From assembly GCA_900547955.1 (NCBI GenBank), contig URIR01000019.1:1-35319 (forward strand): 35,319 nucleotides of DNA, written 5' to 3'. Position numbers and translations under genes: made by a program. This DNA is from an uncultured Eubacteriales bacterium (GTDB taxonomy: Bacteria; Bacillota; Clostridia; Christensenellales; QALW01). Of the stretch, positions 7,138 through 13,886 are shown piece after piece; within the stretch, counting starts at the first letter, position 1, and every line of letters begins with the position of its first letter. Below the pieces are notes generated by a model. It was not told the DNA's origin. It searched no databases and worked only from the letters and a program-made list of their open reading frames with translations.

Positions 7138-7899
7138 ATGGGAACTGTTTTTCAAAAATATCCGAAAGAAAAAAGAGCATTTATTAACCCAGAGGACTTT
7201 ACAAAACAAAATCCAGATTTTCCTGAACTTTGCGTTTCAACTTTCTCAAATAGAATTATTGACAAATTTGCTTCCTTAAATAATGTGAAAGTAATCGACC
7301 ATTTATATACTGCAAATGGAAGTGTGCCGATTTATCAAATTATTTATAAAAACACGCCGATTGCGTTCTATTTATCACGGGTAGGTTCTCCCGCCTGTGT
7401 TGCAGGGATAGAAGAAGTCATTGCTTTAGGTGCGAAAAAAATAGTGCTGTTTGGAAGCTGTGGTATTTTGGAAGCCTCTGCCGATAATAAAATTATTGTT
7501 CCGACATCAGCAGTTCGTGATGAAGGCACAAGTTATCATTATCTAAAAGCGAGTAATGAAATATCTGTAGATGAAAATACCGTTCATAAAATTACGAAGT
7601 GTCTTGATAAGTGCGGATATTCATATATAACAGGAAAAACTTGGACAACAGATGCAATATATAGGGAAACGGAGTCAGTAATCGAAGAGAGAAAAGAAAC
7701 AGGGTGCCTGTGCGTTGAGATGGAATGTGCTGCTGCCTTAGCTGTAACACAATTTCGTGGAGTACCATTTGCACAGTTTTTATATGGAGCAGATAATTTA
7801 GATAGTCCTGAATGGGAACCTCGTGATTTATTAGAATATGGATTATCAAATGCTGAACGGTATTTAGCTTTAGCTTTTGAATGTGTTATTGAGTTATAG
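7138..7899 (+). CDS. Nucleoside phosphorylase (PNP/UDP family)
   Basis: 253 residues. The family's glycine-rich phosphate region is seen in ALGAKKIVLFGSCGIL (about 97-112), and the nucleoside-site CVEMECAAALAV (about 190-201) contains the Met-Glu-x-Ala-type ribose-binding segment. Members reversibly phosphorolyse nucleosides to base and (deoxy)ribose-1-phosphate. It overlaps no neighbour but is 10 nt after the TetR gene and 1 nt ahead of KTR copy 4. As cargo it may act on a nucleoside analogue or nucleoside antibiotic; that is inference. Confidence 0.85.
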   Translation: MGTVFQKYPKEKRAFINPEDFTKQNPDFPELCVSTFSNRIIDKFASLNNVKVIDHLYTANGSVPIYQIIYKNTPIAFYLSRVGSPACVAGIEEVIALGAKKIVLFGSCGILEASADNKIIVPTSAVRDEGTSYHYLKASNEISVDENTVHKITKCLDKCGYSYITGKTWTTDAIYRETESVIEERKETGCLCVEMECAAALAVTQFRGVPFAQFLYGADNLDSPEWEPRDLLEYGLSNAERYLALAFECVIEL

Positions 7900-7900
7900 A

Positions 7901-8104
7901 ATGCAAGGGGTGATAAGGATAGAAGAAAAATGGATATTGTGTCCTGTTTGTGGTAGCAAAACTCGTAATAGGCTTAGAGAGGATACAGTATTGAAAAACT
8001 ATCCTCTCTACTGTCCGAAATGTAAACAGGAAAGTTTGATTGATGCAAAGGAACTACATATAACTGTCATCAAAGAGCCAGACGCACAGACGCAGAGCCG
8101 ATGA
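7901..8104 (+). CDS. Cysteine-rich KTR zinc-ribbon protein, copy 4
   Basis: Same CPVC/CPKC protein as the other copies, ending EPDAQTQSR. The start is uncertain: ATG at 7901 gives 67 residues but has a poor ribosome site; GTG at 7910 is an alternative. The conserved part begins at KWILCPVC. Nucleotide identity to copy 1 is high across the gene and terminator, pointing to recent duplication or recombination. Confidence 0.8.
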   Translation: MQGVIRIEEKWILCPVCGSKTRNRLREDTVLKNYPLYCPKCKQESLIDAKELHITVIKEPDAQTQSR

Positions 8105-8138
8105 ACTTGTGAGTAATCACAGTCATCGGCTCTTTCTC
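8094..8138 (+). terminator. Cassette 4 terminator overlapping the KTR stop codon
   Basis: AGAGCCGATGA (8094-8104) pairs with TCATCGGCTCT (8123-8133), followed by TTCTCTT. Third copy of the KTR-linked terminator. Confidence 0.8.
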
Positions 8139-8569
8139 TTATACTTGGACAAGTCCACCGAATAAAAAAAACGGTGCTTTGGTGGGCTGTTTTGGCACGC
8201 CCGAATAAAAATATCGCTGCCCTCTAAACCCGTTTTGAGTTTGGAGGGATTTTTTATGCGCTGGTCTGCCCTGAGCGCCTTGTTGCTTATCAGAAGCAGC
8301 AGTTACCTACATAGCATCACGAATAAGTGAGGATAATCTGTTAAAAAAATCCTAAGTTATTCGTGGTACTATTACGCTTCTAAAGTAGAAGCTATATATC
8401 TACACAATAGAACTTATATTGCTTATAACCGCAAAGGTATGACTGCCTTTGCGGTTTTTTGTTTGTCGTTATTTGTCGGAATAAAGGACAAGCCTATATC
8501 TGGTGTTGGTTGCCGTTCGCCGCCCTTCAATCTGGATTTTTCAAAAATTCAGATTGGAGGTAAAACGGT
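8139..8569 (+). promoter_or_regulatory. Structured leader with two tandem terminators ahead of the sigma-like gene
   Basis: No credible gene in 430 nt. A 10-bp hairpin at 8220-8248 is followed by ATTTTTTATG. A long imperfect hairpin spans 8318-8365 (CACGAATAA with TTATTCGTG), then GCTTCTA/TAGAAGC at 8376-8392. A second strong terminator lies at 8427-8461 (AACCGCAAAGG with CCTTTGCGGTT plus T run). Tandem attenuators in leaders are established for Tn916 (upstream of tet(M)). Here they would limit read-through from the cassettes into the sigma gene or respond to a signal. The sigma ribosome site GGAGG lies at 8556-8560. Confidence 0.6.
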
Positions 8570-8998
8570 ATGGCTTACAACAAAGCCAAAGAAGAAAAGA
8601 AATGGCGGCTCTGGAAAGAAGCCGAAGAAAAACAGTTAAGGAAGCTCGGCGTTGATGAAAGCACTATTGAAACGCTCCGTTCTCACGATTGGGCGATTTT
8701 CAATTCAGACAGGCGGTACTATCAGCGTATGCAGGAAGCGGGTACATACCTTGAGGGAGTTGCTGATGATATGCAGCAGCCCGAAATAAAGACAGTTGAG
8801 GACTTTCTGGACAGTATCGAAAATCAGCAGCTCTATCAGATTTTGATTAAGGTGGACAAGCTGACCCTGCAAATCGCCTTGCTGAAGATACAAGGCTATT
8901 CCACTCGTGAAATAGCCCACTCTCTCAACATCACCGAGAAAGCTGTTTACAGGCGAATGGACAGGCTCAAAGAAAAATTAAAAAAGTTTTTTGAATAG
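8570..8998 (+). CDS. Sigma-70-like regulator of the integrative element
   Basis: 142 residues. The C-terminal half has a sigma region-4-like HTH (QIALLKIQGYSTREIAHSLN then EKAVYRRMDRLKEKLKKFF). The N-terminus is basic and charged. It corresponds in size and position to the sigma-like genes (Orf7-type) that sit upstream of xis-int in Tn916-type elements and control transfer genes. GGAGG ribosome site at 8556-8560, followed by its own terminator at 9027. Confidence 0.8.
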   Translation: MAYNKAKEEKKWRLWKEAEEKQLRKLGVDESTIETLRSHDWAIFNSDRRYYQRMQEAGTYLEGVADDMQQPEIKTVEDFLDSIENQQLYQILIKVDKLTLQIALLKIQGYSTREIAHSLNITEKAVYRRMDRLKEKLKKFFE

Positions 8999-9026
8999 AG
9001 GGGAAAATCGCAGTTCCCCACGGGCT

Positions 9027-9064
9027 ACAGGGTGAGAGGATAAAATCCTCACACCCTGTTTTCC
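9027..9064 (+). terminator. Terminator after the sigma-like gene
   Basis: A 14-bp stem with one mismatch (ACAGGGTGAGAGGA with TCCTCACACCCTGT, 9027-9059) and a TTTTCC tail. Confidence 0.7.
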
Positions 9065-9575
9065 TTTGTGTGGCGAAAACAGGATTGTTCCTTGTCAATC
9101 GAATAGCCATTCGCCAAATACTTTCTCTTTGTGATTGTGATAAGCATAAGCGTGTCGAGAGGTACGCCACGACCTGCCGTAAGGCAGAGAGCGATAACTA
9201 CCTACTCAAAATATCGGGCAGCTCCCGATTTCGCCGTAACCCACAAAGAGGATAATGATACTCCCGTCCAGTCACAGTCCGAGCGTGATAAAACCGTCGC
9301 AGGCAATGAGGGCGGCTCTGGCAGACCGTCAGTTGGGGTGAAACTCCCGTGGTGTCAGTTCGCTGCTGACCGTTTGGCGACTTCCCTGCGTGAAACGCAT
9401 TTGCATCTTGGGGTGTCGAGGACAAATAGAGATGCTTCTATCATAAAGCCAAATACAAGGCGGTCTATTGAAACAGAGAATTGTTTATGCTCTCCCGACC
9501 TTAAAAACTTCCTTGTGTTTGGCTGATTACATAGGCAGAGCTTACCTGCTTATATCCAGATAGGAGGTCAAACTA
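9065..9575. other. Gene-free 500-nt region of the element, possibly structured RNA or cis site
   Basis: Open frames here (for example 9131-9526) lack ribosome sites and have an S/R/T-rich, non-protein-like composition. Several short hairpins are visible: CTGCC-GTAA-GGCAG near 9176, TCGGG-CAGCT-CCCGA near 9215, and GTCAG...CTGAC pairs at about 9328-9370. It sits between the sigma-like and mazF-like genes, close to the recombination module, so a noncoding RNA, a transfer-related site or a decayed gene are all possible. I recognise no known RNA family. Confidence 0.4.
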
Positions 9576-9941
9576 ATGGATAAAACAATTAAGCGTGGTG
9601 ACATCTACTACGCAGACTTAAACCCTGTTGTCGGCTCGGAGCAAGGAGGAACACGACCTGTACTTGTTATCTCCAATGATATAGGAAACAAGCACAGTCC
9701 TACGGTCATTATTGCCGCCATAACAAGCCGTGTACGCAAAAAGAAGAAATTACCTACACACTTATATTTGGGGCAAATTGAGGGGCTTCCTGCGAACTCA
9801 ATCATTCTCTTTGAGCAGTTACGCACGATTGATAAAAGCCGCTTGAAAGAACATCTCACACACCTTGATGAGCAGTATTTGAAATCGCTTGAATTTCCTC
9901 TCCTCATCAGTATCGGAGTTGAAAAAAGGAGGAGCTTATGA
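9576..9941 (+). CDS. MazF/PemK-type toxin-like endoribonuclease
   Basis: 121 residues. The MazF fold is signalled by KRGDIYYADLNPVVGSEQGG, then TRPVLVISND, PTVIIAAITS, and the ending FEQLRTIDKSRL. Family members cleave mRNA at short motifs. AGGAGG ribosome site at 9562-9567. No MazE-like antitoxin gene is seen upstream; the next gene, overlapping by 4 nt (ATGA), is an Xis-like HTH protein. Either the HTH protein doubles as antitoxin or the toxin is solitary. It may stabilise the element in the host (inference). Confidence 0.85.
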   Translation: MDKTIKRGDIYYADLNPVVGSEQGGTRPVLVISNDIGNKHSPTVIIAAITSRVRKKKKLPTHLYLGQIEGLPANSIILFEQLRTIDKSRLKEHLTHLDEQYLKSLEFPLLISIGVEKRRSL

Positions 9942-10156
9942 ACTTTGGAGATATATATGCGTTAGTCTTAAAAGAATACCCAGACATTTTAACCGTTGAT
10001 GAAATGAGCAAGGCTCTTGGTGTCAGCACAAAAACAGGTTATCAATTACTCCGTGAAAACAAAATAGAACACCTGAAGGTGGGCAGAGCGTACAAAGTAC
10101 CGAAAGCCCATCTTCTTTCTTATTTGAGGTTAGGTCTGCGGAATGCGGAGAATTAA
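9938..10156 (+). CDS. Excisionase-like helix-turn-helix protein
   Basis: 72 residues with the HTH of the excisionase/MerR-like DNA-binding family (DEMSKALGVSTKTGYQLLRENKIEHLKVGRAYKVPK). It overlaps the MazF stop by ATGA and lies 91 nt before the integrase start, the usual xis-int order. Expected to bend attachment-site DNA and favour excision. A role as toxin partner cannot be excluded. Confidence 0.75.
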   Translation: MNFGDIYALVLKEYPDILTVDEMSKALGVSTKTGYQLLRENKIEHLKVGRAYKVPKAHLLSYLRLGLRNAEN

Positions 10157-10247
10157 AGAATTTGCACATTCGACTTCTTTGGCTTAAATTGCTACAATGT
10201 ATATGGTCAACAGCAGAAGTCGGTGCTACGCAAAGGAGGTTATATTT

Positions 10248-11414
10248 ATGGTAGCAGGACATCTGCAAGAGAAAAAAGGCTATTTTTATATGGTTTTGAG
10301 CTATCCCGATGCTGCGGGAAAAAGAAAAACGAAATGGTTTCCGACAGGATTGCCTGTCAAGGGCAATAAAAAGAAAGCGGAAAAGATGTTAATGGAAACA
10401 AGGCAGACTTTTGTGCCTGAGTGCAAACCCATACAGGACGATATGCTGTTTTCGGACTTTCTGCTTCAATGGTTGGAAATCGCAAAGCCGACTATCGCAC
10501 TTACCACATACGCATCATACTCAGGTATGGCAAAGAGCGTTATCATTCCGTATTTCAAGGAAAGAGAAATCACACTTTCCGAAATAAAGGCAACAGACAT
10601 TCAGGCTTTCTATATGAAGCAGTTGAAACGAGTAAAAGCTAATTCGGTTATTCACTATCACGCTGTTATTCACAGGGCTTTGAAATATGCCGTAAAGATT
10701 GACCTTATTTCTGTCAATCCTGCGGATAAAGTGGAACGCCCTAAAGCTGATAAGTTTATCGGCAGCTTCTATGACAGCAACGAAGTACAGGCACTATTTG
10801 AAGCCGCCAAAGGAACGCTGATTGAAATACCGATTTTTCTCGGTGCGTTTTATGGACTAAGGCGAAGTGAAGCCCTCGGCTTAAAATGGGACGCTATTGA
10901 TTTTCAAAACAATACGATTACCATTAGACACACCGTTACTTCCTGCAATCTTGATGGCAAGCATATCCAGATAGCACAGGATACGACCAAAACCAAGTCG
11001 AGTATGAGAACGCTGCCCCTTGTTCCTGCGTTCAAAGAGAAGTTGCTAAAGCTCAAGGAACAGCAGGAAGAATACAAACGAGTATGCGGACGATGCTACA
11101 ACAAAAAGTATTTGGAATATATCTGTGTAGATGAGATGGGGACATTGATTTCTCCGCACTATCTCACATCATCATTTCCAAAGCTGCTTGAAAAGAACAA
11201 TTTGCGCCACATTCGTTTCCATGACCTGCGCCATAGTTGTGCTTCGCTGCTTCTTGCGAACGGTGTTCCTATGAAACAGATACAGGAATGGCTCGGACAC
11301 AGCGATTTTTCAACTACGGCAAATGTATATGCCCATTTGGATTACAATTCCAAGCTGTCATCGGCTGACGCAATGGTAAACGGTCTGAGTGGCGCATTAG
11401 AGGTTATTTCATAG
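10248..11414 (+). CDS. Tyrosine integrase of the integrative element
   Basis: 388 residues from ATG 10248, chosen because AAAGGAGGT lies 8 nt upstream; an ATG 17 codons earlier has none. An N-terminal arm-binding domain of the Tn916/AP2-like type (KKGYFYMVLSYPD... KTKWFPTGLP) is followed by a core SAM-like domain and the catalytic domain. Catalytic residues seen: Arg205 or 206 (GLRRSEALGLKW), H-x-x-R at 325-328 (HDLRHS), His351 (GHSD) and the nucleophile Tyr361 (NVYAHLD). It is the last gene of the element, and the tRNA-Ser 3' end lies 178 nt downstream, suggesting tRNA-directed integration. Confidence 0.93.
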   Translation: MVAGHLQEKKGYFYMVLSYPDAAGKRKTKWFPTGLPVKGNKKKAEKMLMETRQTFVPECKPIQDDMLFSDFLLQWLEIAKPTIALTTYASYSGMAKSVIIPYFKEREITLSEIKATDIQAFYMKQLKRVKANSVIHYHAVIHRALKYAVKIDLISVNPADKVERPKADKFIGSFYDSNEVQALFEAAKGTLIEIPIFLGAFYGLRRSEALGLKWDAIDFQNNTITIRHTVTSCNLDGKHIQIAQDTTKTKSSMRTLPLVPAFKEKLLKLKEQQEEYKRVCGRCYNKKYLEYICVDEMGTLISPHYLTSSFPKLLEKNNLRHIRFHDLRHSCASLLLANGVPMKQIQEWLGHSDFSTTANVYAHLDYNSKLSSADAMVNGLSGALEVIS

Positions 11415-11540
11415 CTTCTGCGGCGTATCGCTTCACATAAAGATACGCCAACTACATATCCAAAGTTCAAATCTCAGAAAATTTAGGAGAGAACTACCGA
11501 TTTTCAGGAGAGAACTCACGGAAAAATCCCAAAGGTGCAG

Positions 11541-11580
11541 AAAAAAGAAAAAGCCTGCAAACGGTAAAAACCGCTTGCAG
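11541..11580 (-). terminator. Terminator of tRNA-Ser
   Basis: On the minus strand CTGCAAGCGGT and ACCGTTTGCAG (11555-11580, one mismatch) form a hairpin, followed by a T-rich tail (11541-11552). Confidence 0.7.
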
Positions 11581-11591
11581 ACTGAGCATTC

Positions 11592-11679
11592 TGGCGGAGA
11601 GAGTGGGATTCGAACCCACGGTTCCGTTAGGAACACGACTTTTCGAGAGTCGCACCTTCGACCACTCGGACATCTCTCC
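11592..11679 (-). tRNA. tRNA-Ser(CGA)
   Basis: 88 nt including encoded CCA. Acceptor GGAGAGA pairs with TCTCTCC; anticodon stem CGACT/AGTCG encloses CTCGAAA with anticodon CGA; a long variable arm (GTTCC...GGAAC) marks a serine tRNA; T arm GTGGG-TTCGAAT-CCCAC. Its 3' end faces the integrase, the usual orientation for a tRNA attachment site. Confidence 0.95.
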
Positions 11680-11830
11680 GTGTATTTATCTTCACATCAG
11701 CCCTCAAAAACATCTTGGAAAAAGGAGAGAACTGATGGAGAGAACTAAGGGATATTTACTTTTCAATGATAGCCGAAAAGCCCCGTAAAATCAAGGTTTT
11801 TCAGAGGTGAGCTTCCAAAAAGGGCATTCG

Positions 11831-11871
11831 TTTTCGAGTCGAGCTCGTTATGACCGCTTCGATACGTCTCC
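11831..11871 (-). pseudogene. 5'-half tRNA-Ser fragment A
   Basis: Read on the minus strand it starts GGAGACGTATCGAAGCGGTC and runs through the D arm to the anticodon loop (ACTCGAAAA, anticodon CGA). Homology then ends abruptly: the following bases do not pair with the anticodon stem. Looks like a footprint of recombination inside the anticodon loop. Confidence 0.7.
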
Positions 11872-11907
11872 ATTTAGAAAATATTCAGTTTTTGGCGCAG
11901 ATAACAT

Positions 11908-11949
11908 GATTTCGAGTCAGCCCCGTTATGACCGCTTCGATACCTCTCC
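11908..11949 (-). pseudogene. 5'-half tRNA-Ser fragment B
   Basis: Second fragment, beginning GGAGAGGTATCGAAGCGGTC and ending just after the anticodon loop (GACTCGAAATCA). It is about 85% like fragment A over 40 nt, and likewise has no 3' half. Confidence 0.7.
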
Positions 11950-11984
11950 ATATTATGCGCCGATATATTTATATATTTCCCAAC

Positions 11985-12085
11985 GGGCAATCAGCAGCGC
12001 AACCCAGCCGCAGCAGCCTAAATCTCCTAAATCGCCGCAGCCAGCAGCCACAACGGCCACAACGGCCACAACAGCCACAGAGTTA
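11985..12085. repeat. Short tandem repeats (CAGC/AACGGCCAC)
   Basis: A CAGC-rich stretch is followed by three copies of a 9-bp unit (ACGGCCACA, last copy with one change). Frames across it read as low-complexity Q/P/T and have no start signals. Probably slippage-prone noncoding DNA between the tRNA fragments and the next gene's promoter. Confidence 0.55.
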
Positions 12086-12237
12086 TTATAAAATAAAAAC
12101 ATATCAAACGGCTTTTATTATTATACATGATTATATGGGCGTGTCAACCTGTTTTTTGCTCTCCCGCCCGTATTCGGGCCGGCACCCGGGCAAAAAGCGG
12201 CTTCGGCTTAAAGGCTGAGCAAATAATGCGCGCGCTC

Positions 12238-12267
12238 TTGTCAAACAGACGCCGCCCATGCTATAAT
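12238..12267 (+). promoter_or_regulatory. Promoter of the 12,294 gene
   Basis: TTGTCA (12238-12243), 18-bp spacer, TATAAT (12262-12267), 27 nt ahead of the ATG. Confidence 0.65.
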
Positions 12268-12293
12268 AGCTTTGCCGGAGGAATATTTTATTT

Positions 12294-13136
12294 ATGAGAA
12301 ATCTAACAATTAAAAGAATGAAAAAAGCCGCGGGTTCTCTGGGCAAGGTAATGATATATATAGCCGACCGTACTGGGGACACGCTGATAAACGATACCCT
12401 GTGCCGTCTTTTGGGAACCCTGAAAAACGGCGAGGAAAAGACCTTTTCTGTTTCAGAGGAACAGGTTAATTTAATTGCGACGGCAGATAAATTAAGCAGG
12501 AATCTCTTTAATGAAATTTATACGCTGCCGGCAGGGAGCGAGGACGTTCTGCTAATTGGCAGGAACAGTTTTAATCCGGCGGCCGGAAATATGTTCCGTT
12601 TTGATTCAAACTGCAGCCAAGAGGCTCTGGACAACCGCAGAAGAGGACTGCTCAGGGGCTGGTTATTGCTGGCGTGCGCCGTTATAATAGGAATACTCCT
12701 GGGGCTTTGGCTGTTTGCTCCCGGCAAAACGGGCGCGAAGCTCACTTTTAGCTATGAAAACATGCGAATTACCCTTAACGACTATTTTAAAAAAACCTCC
12801 GCAAAGGGATTTAACGTATGCTATCAGTCTTCGGACGTAGCCATATTTGTTTTAAAGGAAACTCTTGAGGAGAATCTCTCGCTTGAGGAATACGGCGACA
12901 GGATTATTGCTCAGAACGATATGGATTCGTCCATCGAGTTAAAGCAGGAGGACGGCCTGTATTATTTTGAATATGATTTTACAAACACGCAAAACGACAA
13001 AGCCTTTAACTACTTTGCGTCAGTATATAAAAACGGCGGGGATTACTGGCTTATACAATTCGCATGCCTGAAGGAGAATTATTCCTCCTGCCGGCCAAGT
13101 ATTTTAGACTGGGCCAAAAGCGTAGAATTTGATTAG
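12294..13136 (+). CDS. Unknown single-pass membrane protein
   Basis: 280 residues. A cytoplasmic-looking N-terminus of about 115 residues is followed by one clear transmembrane helix (WLLLACAVIIGILLGLWLF, about 122-140). The extracytoplasmic C-terminal domain contains YYFEYDFTNTQND and YWLIQFACLKENY, a pattern reminiscent of DcrB/PsbP-like folds; that resemblance is weak. GGAGG lies 13-17 nt upstream of the ATG. Single-gene transcription unit with its own promoter. I do not recognise the family. Confidence 0.75.
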   Translation: MRNLTIKRMKKAAGSLGKVMIYIADRTGDTLINDTLCRLLGTLKNGEEKTFSVSEEQVNLIATADKLSRNLFNEIYTLPAGSEDVLLIGRNSFNPAAGNMFRFDSNCSQEALDNRRRGLLRGWLLLACAVIIGILLGLWLFAPGKTGAKLTFSYENMRITLNDYFKKTSAKGFNVCYQSSDVAIFVLKETLEENLSLEEYGDRIIAQNDMDSSIELKQEDGLYYFEYDFTNTQNDKAFNYFASVYKNGGDYWLIQFACLKENYSSCRPSILDWAKSVEFD

Positions 13137-13209
13137 CTGACGCTTCTCCACGGCGGCTTCTTTTCCGTCCGGCCCGCGCTTAAATATTTTTGAGCAGAGC
13201 GCAGGGTCG

Positions 13210-13346
13210 GAACGCATAAAATTTATGCCGGGCAAAGCGCGCTTGAAGGGCATATGCCGGGCGTACATGCAATCAAAGCAACGCGGCAGAACGCAGATTC
13301 ATACATTTTGAACGTTCAGCTCCTTGTAAATTGCAGGTATGCTGTG
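13210..13346. repeat. Dispersed repeat R, copy 1
   Basis: About 135 nt shared with 17746-17871. Common blocks: GCATAAAAT near the start, CCGGGCGTACATG, AAAGCAACGC, CAGATT, and CTCCTTGTAAA plus GGTA at the end. It fills the gap between the 12,294 gene and tRNA-Thr. Its terminal inverted repeat is degenerate compared with copy 2. Confidence 0.6.
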
Positions 13347-13361
13347 AAATATAAAATTAGC

Positions 13362-13390
13362 TGGACAAACGGCTGGTTTATTGATATAAT
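13362..13390 (+). promoter_or_regulatory. Promoter of tRNA-Thr
   Basis: TGGACA (13362-13367), 17-bp spacer, TATAAT (13385-13390), 54 nt before the tRNA. Confidence 0.7.
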
Positions 13391-13444
13391 ATTTTTCGCT
13401 GACGGCGGAAATAGATTTTTTGATTTTTACCGTTACATAACAGC

Positions 13445-13520
13445 GCCAATGTAGCTCAGTTGGCAGAGCAGCAGTTTCGTAAACTGCAGGTCAAGGGTTC
13501 GAGCCCCTTCATTGGCTCCA
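13445..13520 (+). tRNA. tRNA-Thr(CGT)
   Basis: 76 nt with encoded CCA. Acceptor GCCAATG/CATTGGC, D arm GCTC...GAGC, anticodon stem GCAGT/ACTGC enclosing TTCGTAA (anticodon CGT), T arm AGGGGTTCGAGCCCCTT-like. A complete cloverleaf with no insertions. Confidence 0.95.
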
Positions 13521-13560
13521 AAAAAGAAACAGCAATATTTATATTGCTGTTTCTTTTTTT
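13521..13560 (+). terminator. Terminator of tRNA-Thr
   Basis: AAGAAACAGCAATA pairs with TATTGCTGTTTCTT, then a T run to 13560. It starts directly after the CCA. Confidence 0.85.
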
Positions 13561-13634
13561 AACTTATTCCGTCATTATAACCGGCGCGCATACGGCTGCA
13601 AAACATATTTTTTGCTCAGGCAGCTTTTTATTTA

Positions 13635-13664
13635 TTAGCCAGGCGGAGGGATATATGATATAAT
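13635..13664 (+). promoter_or_regulatory. Candidate promoter of the flavodiiron gene
   Basis: TTAGCC (13635-13640), 18-bp spacer, TATAAT (13659-13664). The -10 is good, the -35 weak. If used, the transcript carries the hairpin and cloverleaf of 13690-13838 in its 5' leader. Confidence 0.5.
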
Positions 13665-13689
13665 AAAAGCAGTTAGACGGGGCTATTAA

Positions 13690-13838
13690 GGCGGCGTCTC
13701 ATGGCTTCGCCATGAGACGCCGCCGCCCCGCCGCCCCCGCCCGCGACGTCGGCGGCCTTCGGCCGCCTGGCCGAGCCTGCCGGCTCGGCCCACGGCTGGC
13801 GCAAGCCAGCCGGACGTCGCGGGCGGGGGCGGGCGGGG
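13690..13838. repeat. Cloverleaf element 1 with adjacent GTCTCAT hairpin
   Basis: A 16-bp hairpin (13690-13724, GCGTCTCAT core, TTC loop) is followed by the cloverleaf. Outer stem 13726-13750 pairs with 13813-13838 (25 bp, one bulge, inner end GACGTC). Inside are three hairpins: 13751-13767 (GGCGGCC), 13769-13790 (GGCCGAGCC) and 13793-13812 (CGGCTGGC), separated by 0-2 nt. Order and flanking hairpin are the mirror image of the element at 35108-35259. Confidence 0.9.
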
Positions 13839-13851
13839 ATAAAAGCATACG

Positions 13852-13886
13852 AAAGGAGGAGGGCGGAAATTCCGCCTGAGCATATG
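13852..13886 (+). promoter_or_regulatory. Ribosome site split from its start codon by a small hairpin
   Basis: A strong AAGGAGG (13853-13859) lies 24 nt before the ATG at 13884, too far for normal use. The interval contains a GGCGGAA/TTCCGCC hairpin (13862-13876). If folded, the effective spacing falls to about 9 nt. The hairpin may therefore be needed for translation. Confidence 0.55.

Larger units (their letters stand above)
11486..11747. repeat. Four direct copies of GGAGAGAACT flanking tRNA-Ser
   Basis: Exact copies at 11486-11495, 11507-11516, 11725-11734 and 11738-11747: two on each side of the tRNA gene, all on the plus strand. The first seven bases equal the acceptor stem of this tRNA. 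They may be integrase arm sites or scars of past integration. Confidence 0.6.

Noticed and set aside
9131..9526. 131-codon frame between the sigma-like and mazF-like genes
   Set aside because: No ribosome site, atypical composition, competing frames on both strands.
9938..10156. MazE-type antitoxin call for the gene after mazF
   Set aside because: The sequence is an excisionase-type HTH next to an integrase; antitoxin function remains only a possibility.
11807..12218. Open frames of 94 and 96 codons over the tRNA-Ser fragments and CAGC repeats
   Set aside because: They arise from repeat sequence and tRNA fragments, without start signals.
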